Shown one piece after another: positions 1 through 5,816 of a stretch of DNA of 7,267 nucleotides. Position numbers and translations under genes: made by a program. Source of the DNA: Desulfobacteraceae bacterium (lineage in GTDB: Bacteria > Desulfobacterota > DSM-4660 > Desulfatiglandales > HGW-15); the NCBI GenBank assembly GCA_003819975.1, contig RPPU01000226.1, forward strand, positions 1 to 7,267, in the 5' to 3' direction. Every line of letters begins with the position of its first letter. Position 1 is the stretch's first letter. The notes beneath the pieces are model-generated. The model was not told the DNA's origin and did no database searches. It was given only the letters and a program-made list of their open reading frames with translations.

Positions 1-574
1 CGATGCCGTTAAAATCGGCATGGGGATCGGCTCCGGATGTACGACTCAGGAAGCTAAGGCGACCGGCCGGGGTCAGGCGACCGCCATTATGGAAATTACC
101 GCTGCAAGGGATGCCTATTTTGAAAAAAACCGTATTTACATCCCGTTGATTGCCGACGGCGGGATTATTTCTCCGGCCGACATAGCAGTAGCTCTGGCCC
201 TAGGAGCTGATACGGTTATGATGGGCAATTTCTTTGCCCGTTTTAGTGAAAGCCCGGGTAAGGTGCTAAAAATCAATGAAAGCTATGTCAAAGAATACTG
301 GATGGAGGCCAGTCATAAGGCCCGCAATTATCGCCGCTATCACCAGTCTGCGGCCACATTTTTCGAAGAAGGCATCAGCGGCTATGTCCCCTATGAAGGT
401 TCAATCTTTGATTCCATCCCTATCGCCCGGCAGCGCCTCAAAGCGACCTTCTCCACTGCCGGAGCCGCGAATATTGAAGCCTTACACCAAAATACCGTGC
501 TGGAATTGCAATCTCTTGCCGCCCTTGCGGACAGCCGGGTGCACGATATGATTATGTTAGACCAAGCCGCATGA
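1..574 (+). CDS. guaB: IMP dehydrogenase, C-terminal part (5' end outside window)
   Basis: Encodes the last 190 residues of inosine-5'-monophosphate dehydrogenase, the cytoplasmic NAD-dependent enzyme that oxidises IMP to XMP, the committed step of GMP synthesis. The reading frame is open from base 2 and ends with TGA at 572-574. The catalytic loop is visible as GIGSGCTT, with the nucleophilic Cys at bases 38-40, followed by TGRGQATA. Next come IADGG (IMP ribose/phosphate binding), GADTVMMGNFFA and SESPG, typical of the end of the TIM barrel. The flap Arg-Tyr pair that activates water is in NYRRY, and the C-terminal EEGISGYVPYEG block is present. The CBS region and barrel start lie upstream of the window. 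The loop differs from the common GPGSICTT, but related GRGQATA-type loops are, from memory, found in some bacterial IMPDHs, so this is a sequence variant and not a broken gene. It converges with the next gene, with 15 bases between the stops. Confidence 0.93.
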   Translation, partial: DAVKIGMGIGSGCTTQEAKATGRGQATAIMEITAARDAYFEKNRIYIPLIADGGIISPADIAVALALGADTVMMGNFFARFSESPGKVLKINESYVKEYWMEASHKARNYRRYHQSAATFFEEGISGYVPYEGSIFDSIPIARQRLKATFSTAGAANIEALHQNTVLELQSLAALADSRVHDMIMLDQAA

Positions 575-589
575 ATCTGATTCGATCTT

Positions 590-1039
590 CTATTGCTTAA
601 TTACTTTTTTAAAATCGAAAAGTTTTTTCTTTATATCTACAATCCCATAGCTAACAAGATTGTATTGCCAAAAGACTTCAAATCGAGCAATATACTTATC
701 GATGTACTCAATCTTTCCTAATTTGACTTCGATTCCGCGCATCATTTGTTCGGACTCACGCTCAACATAAGTGCAATAAACGGAAAAAATTTTTTTGCTT
801 TTAACATCATAAATACGAACCTGATCAACAAAATGACCGTATTCACTGCCATCCCGAAGATACTCAAGTAAAGCGCCTGAAGTTACGTACGCCTTAATGT
901 ACCCATTACCTCTGATATCAGCAATTTTATCTTCATCACCGGACCCAATGGAAGCCTCTCCAAAGAGAAAATCATCTCTATCAAGCCCAAAGGAGCTTAA
1001 AGAAATCAATATAAAAATAAGAAAAATATAGAATTTCAT
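590..1039 (-). CDS. small exported protein of unknown function, AT-rich
   Basis: A 149-residue protein I do not recognise. The first 18 or so residues (MKFYIFLIFILISLSSFG) form a clear signal peptide, so the product is probably periplasmic or surface-located. The rest alternates short beta-like stretches with charged residues, ends in a Lys-rich tail (KKLFDFKKVIKQ) and has a single Cys (in VYCTY); no other membrane segment is seen. A hand count over 601-1020 gives about 35% GC, against 55-60% in sampled lines of neighbouring creC and creD, suggesting recent transfer or weak constraint. The ATG at 1037-1039 was chosen because it directly starts the signal peptide. There is no ordinary ribosome binding site: the upstream sequence is a dispersed repeat (1043-1063) whose AGGA is only 3 bases from the ATG. 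It converges with guaB. It is probably real, given the good signal peptide and intact frame, but no function can be given. Confidence 0.7.
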   Translation of the reverse strand: MKFYIFLIFILISLSSFGLDRDDFLFGEASIGSGDEDKIADIRGNGYIKAYVTSGALLEYLRDGSEYGHFVDQVRIYDVKSKKIFSVYCTYVERESEQMMRGIEVKLGKIEYIDKYIARFEVFWQYNLVSYGIVDIKKKLFDFKKVIKQ

Positions 1040-1042
1040 TTA

Positions 1043-1063
1043 TCCTGTTAATCCTGTCAAAAA
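1043..1063 (-). repeat. dispersed TCCTGT-type repeat, copy 1
   Basis: On the + strand it reads TCCTGTTAATCCTGTC followed by five A. It contains two TCCTGT units in a 9-base period. Related copies are at 3279-3296 (opposite orientation, one core mismatch) and 4373-4402 (three units). It begins 3 bases upstream of the start codon of the 590-1039 gene and must supply any ribosome-binding sequence that gene has. Repeats of this form are, from memory, common between genes in many environmental genomes; their function is unknown. Confidence 0.8.
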
Positions 1064-1112
1064 TCTCTGGGTGGGCCTAATAGCCTACAGTCCTCAGCCT
1101 AAACCCCTATTC

Positions 1113-2540
1113 CTATTCTGGCAGCGTCAACACCGCCTGGGCTCCGCCGTCCGGGCAATTGATCAACTCTATTTCGCCGTGATGCAAGCTCGCCACCTCT
1201 TTGACCAAATTGAGCCCCAGGCCGGTGCTCTTCTTGCCCGTGTCCGGTCTTTGCAGGGAAAAGAACTTGTCGAAAATCTTGGTCAAGGCATAATCCGGAA
1301 TGCCGGGGCCGAAATCCCTGACCAGAAACCGGAATTTTTTAGCGTCCGTGTCCGCGCAAAGCTCGATGCGGCCCTGGGCCGGACTGAAATCCACCGCGTT
1401 CTGAATAAGATTGGCAACCGCCTGATGAAACAGAAAAGGATCGCCCTCCACGATCAGCTCGTCCGGGACTTGATCCTCAACCCGTAACTCTTTTTTGGCA
1501 ATCAAAGGCTGCTTGGACTCAAGCACGGTTTTGACCAAAGCATGAAACGCGATTTTCTCTTTTTTGGCCGGCATCTTCTGGTTTTCCAAAGCAGCCAGCT
1601 CCAGCATCCGATCCACAATGTCCTGGATCCGGCCGGCTTCATTGCGGATATTATTGATGAACAGAGACCGTTGTTCCGGTCCCATATTCTCGTTCAACAA
1701 TTCGGCTGCGCCGCGGATGGCCGACAAAGGACTCTTGATCTCATGCGTAAAGGTTTGCACATACTGCTCCACATAATTTTTTCCTTCCAATGCTTCCCTC
1801 ATTTTCTCGAATGCAACACCCATTTCGCCGATCTCGCTCTTGTCCAGTTTCGGCAATATGGATTTTTTATTTTCCCGCACTTCATGGGCATATTGGGTCA
1901 GCCGCTTGATCGGGCGGGTGATCCACAAAGAAACCAGAAAGCTCAGCAGGAGCGCGGCCGCTACCGAAAGCAGAGCGACCTTGAAAATTTTTGGTTTGGC
2001 GTCTTTTAAAAAACTGTTGATATTGGTGGTCGGCTTGGCCACGGTCAACACCCCGTATAATTCGCCGTAAACCATGACCGGGGCCGCCACATAAAGGACC
2101 GAAGAAGATTCATCGGCCGGGTCCAGCTTGGTTGTGCGCGCGCCGTATTCGCCGGCCAAGGTCAGGCGCACATCACGCCATTTGGCATAGTCCTGGCCCA
2201 GGAGCCCCTTGTCCTGTGAATCGAAAATAATTTTTCCAACCGCATCCGTCATATAGATGCGCATGTCGGTCCGGGTCTTTTCAAAATTGTAAATCCGAGC
2301 CGATAAAGTCCGGGCATAGGCTTTTTCAAAAGCGACAAACAATCTCTCCGAATCAAAGAGCCCGGCCTCGATCTCCGTTCCGGCCATTTCCGCCAATATG
2401 TTGGCTTGGTCCACCAGCGGATCTTCCACCCCCTCCAGATAGCGCGGCCGCAGATTATCCAGCATCCAGTTGATCGGATAGTAAAAACAAGCCACGAAAA
2501 TCAAAAAATAGCAGATGAAGATTCGGGTTCTGAGTCTCAT
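1113..2540 (-). CDS. creC: CreC-type sensor histidine kinase
   Basis: A 475-residue inner-membrane sensor kinase, almost the same length as E. coli CreC (about 474). Order of domains: membrane segment at 6-26; an extracytoplasmic CreC-type sensor region at about 30-185 carrying the family blocks YNFEKTRTDMRIYMTD, GQDYAKW.DVRLTL.GEYGAR and SSVLYVAAP; membrane segment at 186-207; HAMP linker about 208-255; H-box FTHEIKSPL with phosphoacceptor His266; N-box NLIQNA (Asn377/Asn381); G1 DFGPGI (Asp409); F-box near 423-427; G2 GLGL (440-443). All catalytic boxes are intact. The start at 2538-2540 was chosen over an in-frame codon 141 bases further upstream because it gives the family length, begins with the first membrane segment, has GGGAGGA 3 bases upstream, and overlaps the creB stop as ATGA. 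It should autophosphorylate and pass phosphate to CreB. The signal is not evident from the sequence; in E. coli CreC responds to carbon source and growth state, in other bacteria to cell-wall stress. Confidence 0.93.
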   Translation of the reverse strand: MRLRTRIFICYFLIFVACFYYPINWMLDNLRPRYLEGVEDPLVDQANILAEMAGTEIEAGLFDSERLFVAFEKAYARTLSARIYNFEKTRTDMRIYMTDAVGKIIFDSQDKGLLGQDYAKWRDVRLTLAGEYGARTTKLDPADESSSVLYVAAPVMVYGELYGVLTVAKPTTNINSFLKDAKPKIFKVALLSVAAALLLSFLVSLWITRPIKRLTQYAHEVRENKKSILPKLDKSEIGEMGVAFEKMREALEGKNYVEQYVQTFTHEIKSPLSAIRGAAELLNENMGPEQRSLFINNIRNEAGRIQDIVDRMLELAALENQKMPAKKEKIAFHALVKTVLESKQPLIAKKELRVEDQVPDELIVEGDPFLFHQAVANLIQNAVDFSPAQGRIELCADTDAKKFRFLVRDFGPGIPDYALTKIFDKFFSLQRPDTGKKSTGLGLNLVKEVASLHHGEIELINCPDGGAQAVLTLPE

Positions 2541-3226
2541 AAGTCCTCCCGGAGCGAATAACCCATGCCGCGGTGGGTGGTAATGGGTTCCAGATCGGGT
2601 TTGACGGTTTTTAACTTGATGCGGATGTTTTTGATATGCGCATCCACGGTTCGGTCCATGCTTGATTCCGGTTCGTCCCAAACCATGTCCATTAATTGTT
2701 CGCGCGAAAAAACATGTCCGGGTCTCCGGATAAACGTTTTGAGGATGTCATATTCATAGCGGGAGAGATCGAGGCGCTGCCCGAAAAACGAAATTTGTTT
2801 TTTGGATTCATCGACCTGAAAAGCCTGACCTGCCGGCGCTGCAACCGATTGTTGGTGCACTCTTCGGAGCACGGCCTTGACCCGGGCCGACAACTCTCGG
2901 GGGCTGAATGGTTTGGTCACATAATCGTCGCCCCCGATCTCCAGTCCCACGACCCGGTCAACCTCATCGGCCCGGGCCGTCAGAAAAATAATCGGGATTA
3001 GATGCGTTTTGCGGATCTCTTTACAGAGTTCAAAACCGTTGATGTCCGGCAAACCGACATCCAGAACGATCAAATCGACCGGATCTTTGGCCAGGCAATC
3101 GATCACGGGCGCTCCGGAATTGAGACAAACCGTCTCAAACCCGTCCGTGCTCAAAGCATATTGAATGGTATCGGCAATGGCCGGCTCGTCCTCAACAATC
3201 AAAATTCTCGGTCTGGCAATCGACAC
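2537..3226 (-). CDS. creB: CreB-type response regulator (OmpR/PhoB family)
   Basis: A 229-residue DNA-binding response regulator, matching the length of E. coli CreB. The receiver domain (about 5-125) has the acidic pair Glu12/Asp13, phosphoacceptor Asp56 in LDVGLPDINGFEL, Thr83 and Lys105 in KPFSPREL. The run FLTARADEVDRVVGLEIG is strongly CreB-like. The C-terminal winged helix (about 135-229) shows the OmpR/PhoB pattern: FSREQLMDMVW, RTVDAHIKNIRIKL and THRGMGYSL. The start is set at GTG 3224-3226: an AAGGAG sits 7 bases upstream at 3234-3239, whereas the longer TTG start at 3245-3247 would place that site inside the gene. Its stop overlaps the creC start by 4 bases (ATGA), so the pair is translationally coupled. 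The likely target includes creD in the same locus, by analogy with the enterobacterial cre regulon. No TTCAC-N6-TTCAC cre-tag was found in the window, so its operator here must differ. Confidence 0.94.
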   Translation of the reverse strand: MSIARPRILIVEDEPAIADTIQYALSTDGFETVCLNSGAPVIDCLAKDPVDLIVLDVGLPDINGFELCKEIRKTHLIPIIFLTARADEVDRVVGLEIGGDDYVTKPFSPRELSARVKAVLRRVHQQSVAAPAGQAFQVDESKKQISFFGQRLDLSRYEYDILKTFIRRPGHVFSREQLMDMVWDEPESSMDRTVDAHIKNIRIKLKTVKPDLEPITTHRGMGYSLREDL

Positions 3227-3233
3227 GTCTGAT

Positions 3234-3239
3234 CTCCTT
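3234..3239 (-). promoter_or_regulatory. ribosome binding site deciding the creB GTG start
   Basis: AAGGAG on the minus strand, 7 bases upstream of GTG 3224-3226. It favours this start over an in-frame TTG at 3245-3247, which lies upstream of the site. The resulting protein has the usual CreB length. Confidence 0.8.
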
Positions 3240-3278
3240 TTCTTCAATGATTGTCTCGCATAGGCTTCAAAAGAATTA

Positions 3279-3296
3279 GACGGGATTAACAGGATT
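3279..3296 (+). repeat. dispersed TCCTGT-type repeat, copy 2 (inverted)
   Basis: Reads GACGGGATTAACAGGATT on the + strand, which is the other orientation of the 1043-1063 and 4373-4402 copies, with one substitution in the core (GACGGG for GACAGG). It lies in the gap upstream of creB, next to the palindrome at 3306-3332. Confidence 0.7.
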
Positions 3297-3305
3297 TATT
3301 CCAAG

Positions 3306-3332
3306 TAAGGGCAGGTTTTAAACCTGCCCTTA
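3306..3332. repeat. 27-base perfect palindrome with one central base
   Basis: Arms TAAGGGCAGGTTT (3306-3318) and AAACCTGCCCTTA (3320-3332) are exact reverse complements around a single T. As DNA it could be a binding site or cruciform; as RNA it would make a 13-pair stem only after opening a few central pairs for a loop. No T-run follows it on either strand, so it is not a standard terminator. It sits 80 bases upstream of the creB start, in the same gap as TCCTGT repeat copy 2. It is probably another dispersed palindromic repeat, but an operator role for creBC cannot be excluded. Confidence 0.75.
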
Positions 3333-3380
3333 TGAATCATGGCTATCCGGACTAGTTCTCATTTCTGTTACAAACCCTCA

Positions 3381-3400
3381 ATTGCGGCTTTTTGCGCAAT
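3381..3400. repeat. short inverted repeat after the 3407-4099 gene
   Basis: ATTGCG (3381-3386) and CGCAAT (3395-3400) with an 8-base loop. It lies 6 bases past the stop codon of the 3407-4099 gene on the minus strand. It could slow or weakly end transcription, but no T-run follows the stem on that strand, so it is not called a terminator. Confidence 0.35.
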
Positions 3401-3406
3401 CAAAAA

Positions 3407-4099
3407 TCATTCTTGAATCTTATACCATGACCCCTGTTTGTTGCGGCGCATAAGCGGGTCCTTCCCTTTCAGCACTTTTTCGCAACTTCTTCCTTCAGCT
3501 TCAGGACTAAGATAACCCGGGCGCCCGGCTTGAGCCGATATTGCTTTTGGATATCGGTGTAATGAAATTCTCAGATTTAAATAAGCCGGCTTTCCTTCTG
3601 GATCGATCACAATGTCAAAAAATTCCAAAGTAAGCTCAAAGCCTCTTAACCGGAAATGTCTTAACATACCATATTCGGGATATTTTCCGCAAGCACCTAC
3701 GAGCTGCGAATATCGAACCTGCCCGCGCGAATGCCAAGCCGGCGCGCCGTCTTCACAGAGCAAACTCCCCTCGACTTCCTTGGTTCCTTCGTATAACCTG
3801 AATCCCAAATCCGGTGCATAGAGGATCTTATTTGAATCGGTAAATGCATTCAGGTATTCAACAGATCCGCCCCTGCAGATGAGGGTATATTGAATGCGGC
3901 CCCTAATGTCCCTTAGCGGAATTTCGAAATAAATCTTTTCCGAACGAGCCTCGATTCCGATCTTCAGGTCGAATTCCGCCATTGATGGCCACTGGTTTTC
4001 TTTGGCCCGGCAATCAAAATTCATGACAACAAACAACATGCAAATAATCGTAAAATAAAAAATACCCGAATTTGTTTTGAAAATAGTTTTATTTTTCAT
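3407..4099 (-). CDS. exported six-cysteine protein of unknown function
   Basis: A 230-residue protein I do not recognise. Residues 11-27 (SGIFYFTIICMLFVVMN) form a hydrophobic N-terminal segment after a basic start (MKNKTIFK), so it is exported or anchored by a signal segment. Cys30 follows this segment, but the preceding residues (NFD) do not make a proper lipobox. Cys75, Cys115, Cys137 and Cys206 lie in the exported part and could form two disulfides. The sequence around 145-182 (LRHFRLRGFELTLEFFDIVIDPEGKPAYLNLRISL) reads as amphipathic beta strands. A GGAAG 9 bases upstream of ATG 4097-4099 supports the start. It lies between creD and creB on the same strand, with 311- and 180-base gaps full of repeats, so it may have its own promoter. 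It is not CreA: length and sequence differ. Confidence 0.75.
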   Translation of the reverse strand: MKNKTIFKTNSGIFYFTIICMLFVVMNFDCRAKENQWPSMAEFDLKIGIEARSEKIYFEIPLRDIRGRIQYTLICRGGSVEYLNAFTDSNKILYAPDLGFRLYEGTKEVEGSLLCEDGAPAWHSRGQVRYSQLVGACGKYPEYGMLRHFRLRGFELTLEFFDIVIDPEGKPAYLNLRISLHRYPKAISAQAGRPGYLSPEAEGRSCEKVLKGKDPLMRRNKQGSWYKIQE

Positions 4100-4207
4100 A
4101 TGATATTTCTTCCCATCCCATAACCTTTAGCAAGAATGGCTGCCAAACTAATTGACTCAATACTATTACTAAAAGCAAAACCTCCGCCTCGCGCAGCGAT
4201 GATTACG

Positions 4208-4252
4208 TTGGGTCCGCCGGTTTTTCGCTTCGAAAAAAATCGGCGGACCCAA
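4208..4252. repeat. long GC-rich palindrome / stem-loop
   Basis: Outer arms TTGGGTCCGCCG (4208-4219) and CGGCGGACCCAA (4241-4252) match perfectly over 12 bases. An inner stem TTTTTCG (4221-4227) with CGAAAAA (4231-4237) closes on loop CTT, with a small asymmetric internal loop. The RNA hairpin would be very stable on either strand. The A-run after the stem on the + strand means the T-run precedes the stem on the minus strand, so it does not fit an intrinsic terminator for creD. It may be a dispersed palindromic element or protect the 3' end of the creD transcript. Confidence 0.8.
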
Positions 4253-4285
4253 AAAAGCCTTTATCTATCTGTGGCCATCCCGGCA

Positions 4286-4312
4286 AGTAATTTCGTGAAA
4301 ATTGAAATTACT
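4286..4312. repeat. AGTAATTTC/GAAATTACT inverted repeat, copy 1
   Basis: AGTAATTTC (4286-4294) and GAAATTACT (4304-4312) are exact reverse complements with a 9-base loop. Nearly the same arms recur at 6706-6732 with an unrelated 10-base loop. Two ATCTGTGG direct repeats flank this copy. Confidence 0.7.
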
Positions 4313-4372
4313 GACATCTGTGGTAAAAAAACCTCTTCCCTCTTAAAATTTTCTTCGCCCTCGGCCTCACCA

Positions 4373-4402
4373 TCCTGTTAATCCTGTATATCCTGTCAAA
4401 AA
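4373..4402 (-). repeat. dispersed TCCTGT-type repeat, copy 3 (three units)
   Basis: Three TCCTGT units in 9-base steps (starting at 4373, 4382 and 4391), then CAAAAA, in the same orientation as copy 1. It lies 8 bases beyond the creD stop codon. The extra unit compared with copy 1 shows that unit number varies between sites. Confidence 0.8.
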
Positions 4403-4410
4403 TTCTTTGA

Positions 4411-5751
4411 TCACGCATTCGTATCCGACCAATTCACTCGCCGCGTCAGGAACATGACCAAACCCAGGATCACAAACAACCCAATGGAACCCATCAGAAG
4501 CGCATAATCCTCATTGCAAAGAATCACATAAAGATAACCGTACAAGGTCGTAGTAACCGACCCCACAATGGCGGCTTTTGTATACGTCTTGAGCATGACT
4601 TTGCCATAGGCCGTGGTCATAACAATGACGGCAATGGCCGCAATGGCGTAAGCTGCGGCAAATCGGATATGCTCTGAAAGCGACAATTCCAACAGATAAA
4701 AAACGCATAACGCAAACCCCAACAAAAGATATTGCAGAAAATGCACCCTGAATTTAACCAGGATTTCAATCAGCCATATAGCCGCAAAAGTCAAAAGAAT
4801 AAACAAACCCGCATATTTCACGCTGCGTTCCGCCATGCGGTATTTATCGATCGCCGTAATCAGGTTGACCCCGAATTGAGACGCCGCGATCTTGTCCTTC
4901 ATCAGTTTTTCCGAGTTCCAGGATTGCGGATAATTCCGACCCAAATAGGGAATCGACCAGCTCGCGTCAAACCCGTTTACATTGATTGTGCGCTGATTCG
5001 GCAACCAGGCCCCCTGAAAACTGGGGCTCTGCCAGTTGGATTTGAGCGCTACAGTCGTGTCGCGGCCAAAAGGCGCCACGAACAATCCTTGGCTGCCGTT
5101 CAGAAGCAAGGAAAAGGAAAAAGCGAAGCGCTGGGCGTTTAATTGTTTGGCCAAATTCACATGCATGCCCGATTCCGCAATGCTTTCATAAGCGCCGATA
5201 CCGGGCAAAAAGGAGAAAATCTGTTCGTTCCAGTTCAATTTAACCTGTTCACGGACCGCCCGCGTATCGGAAATCCCGACCGTCAATTGCGCCTGGTCCC
5301 AAAGAATGTCTCCCGGTTGCACATCCCATTCCTGGAAGGACGGGCGCATGAATTCACCCTGCACATTCAAAGCAATATGGTAAACCGGCACTTCAAAAAT
5401 GCCTCGATAACGCAGTTCGGTTTTCATCTCGCCCTGGGCGTTTAATTTTTCCGGAAGAAACGTAGCGAACCGGGTTTGAATTCTCTCGATGGTTTTGCCT
5501 TTATCCCCGATTTCCCGCCAATGATATTTATAAGGAATGACCAAGACCGGCCCGGTCAAGACCTGCTCGCTCCCCCATTTGGAAGTCACCTCCGTCATCG
5601 CTTCATGCTCGCGCGCCTCGCGCTCCCGGATCAAATTTGAAATCATGAAAACCGGGATTTTCAAAACCAGCACCAGAATCCCGATTAAAATTAATTGCAA
5701 AATTCTGGATTTCTTAATGGTGGTAAAAATGTTTTGGCTTGTTTCCGACAT
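4411..5751 (-). CDS. creD: CreD inner-membrane protein
   Basis: A 446-residue inner-membrane protein, close to E. coli CreD (450). One membrane segment lies at about 16-38, followed by a large periplasmic region (about 42-310) and five closely packed membrane segments (about 313-332, 338-358, 364-382, 393-412, 416-435). Family blocks seen: LTGPVLVIPY (65-74), SNWQSPSFQGAWLP (238-251), YRMAERSVKYAGLF (304-317), QYLLLGFALCVFYLLELSLSEH (340-361) and FLTRRVNW (434-441). Its biochemical role is unknown. In enterobacteria it is the main CreBC target, and in several Gram-negatives it affects envelope integrity, colicin tolerance and beta-lactam response. ATG 5749-5751 has AGGAGGG 6 bases upstream, a strong site. 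It starts 65 bases after the exosortase stop, so the two may share a transcript. It is separated from creBC by an unrelated gene, unlike E. coli, where creD directly follows creC. Confidence 0.94.
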   Translation of the reverse strand: MSETSQNIFTTIKKSRILQLILIGILVLVLKIPVFMISNLIREREAREHEAMTEVTSKWGSEQVLTGPVLVIPYKYHWREIGDKGKTIERIQTRFATFLPEKLNAQGEMKTELRYRGIFEVPVYHIALNVQGEFMRPSFQEWDVQPGDILWDQAQLTVGISDTRAVREQVKLNWNEQIFSFLPGIGAYESIAESGMHVNLAKQLNAQRFAFSFSLLLNGSQGLFVAPFGRDTTVALKSNWQSPSFQGAWLPNQRTINVNGFDASWSIPYLGRNYPQSWNSEKLMKDKIAASQFGVNLITAIDKYRMAERSVKYAGLFILLTFAAIWLIEILVKFRVHFLQYLLLGFALCVFYLLELSLSEHIRFAAAYAIAAIAVIVMTTAYGKVMLKTYTKAAIVGSVTTTLYGYLYVILCNEDYALLMGSIGLFVILGLVMFLTRRVNWSDTNA

Positions 5752-5757
5752 GTAAGA

Positions 5758-5764
5758 CCCTCCT
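5758..5764 (-). promoter_or_regulatory. strong ribosome binding site of creD
   Basis: AGGAGGG on the minus strand, 6 bases upstream of ATG 5749-5751. It is notable because the upstream exosortase gene lacks such a site, which suggests very different translation levels for the two proteins. Confidence 0.75.
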
Positions 5765-5816
5765 GTATAATGATCTTAGATAAAATTCACCACAAAAACT
5801 CTTAGTCATAAAGATT

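Larger units (their letters stand above)
4100..4410. other. 311-base non-coding gap composed of repeats
   Basis: Lies between creD and the 3407-4099 gene. I see no credible gene. From left to right it holds the long palindrome 4208-4252, two ATCTGTGG direct repeats (4267-4274 and 4316-4323) that flank the stem-loop 4286-4312, and the triple TCCTGT repeat 4373-4402. A short + strand frame at 4136-4381 has no ribosome site, runs through the palindrome and has no recognisable protein character. Confidence 0.7.

Noticed and set aside
581..630. guaB terminator (TTCGAT 581-586 with ATCGAA 614-619, then a T-rich run)
   Set aside because: The stem has only six pairs with a 27-base loop and lies inside the coding end of the opposite gene; too weak to call.
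2541..2681. Upstream extension of creC to an in-frame start at 2681
   Set aside because: It would overlap creB by about 145 bases, give a 47-residue basic tail before the first membrane segment, and lack a ribosome site; the ATGA-coupled start at 2540 gives the family length.
4001..4013. Lipobox at Cys30 of the 3407-4099 product
   Set aside because: The residues before Cys30 are Asn-Phe-Asp, not the small/aliphatic residues a lipoprotein signal needs.
3407..4099. Identity of the 230-residue exported protein as CreA
   Set aside because: CreA is about 157 residues and its sequence blocks are absent; only export and cre proximity are shared.
4208..4258. Intrinsic terminator for creD
   Set aside because: On the minus strand the T-run comes before the stem, and the sequence after the stem is AACGTAAT, so the usual stem-then-U order is absent.
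4267..4323. Transposon-like unit formed by ATCTGTGG direct repeats around the 4286-4312 stem
   Set aside because: The repeats are 8 bases and lie away from the stem ends, so they are not convincing target duplications; no transposase is present.
4136..4381. 81-codon + strand open frame
   Set aside because: No ribosome site, crosses the 4208-4252 palindrome and other repeats, and shows no recognisable protein character.
4732..5445. Two consecutive + strand open frames opposite creD
   Set aside because: They are antisense frames in a well-supported creD gene, with compositions expected of such shadows.
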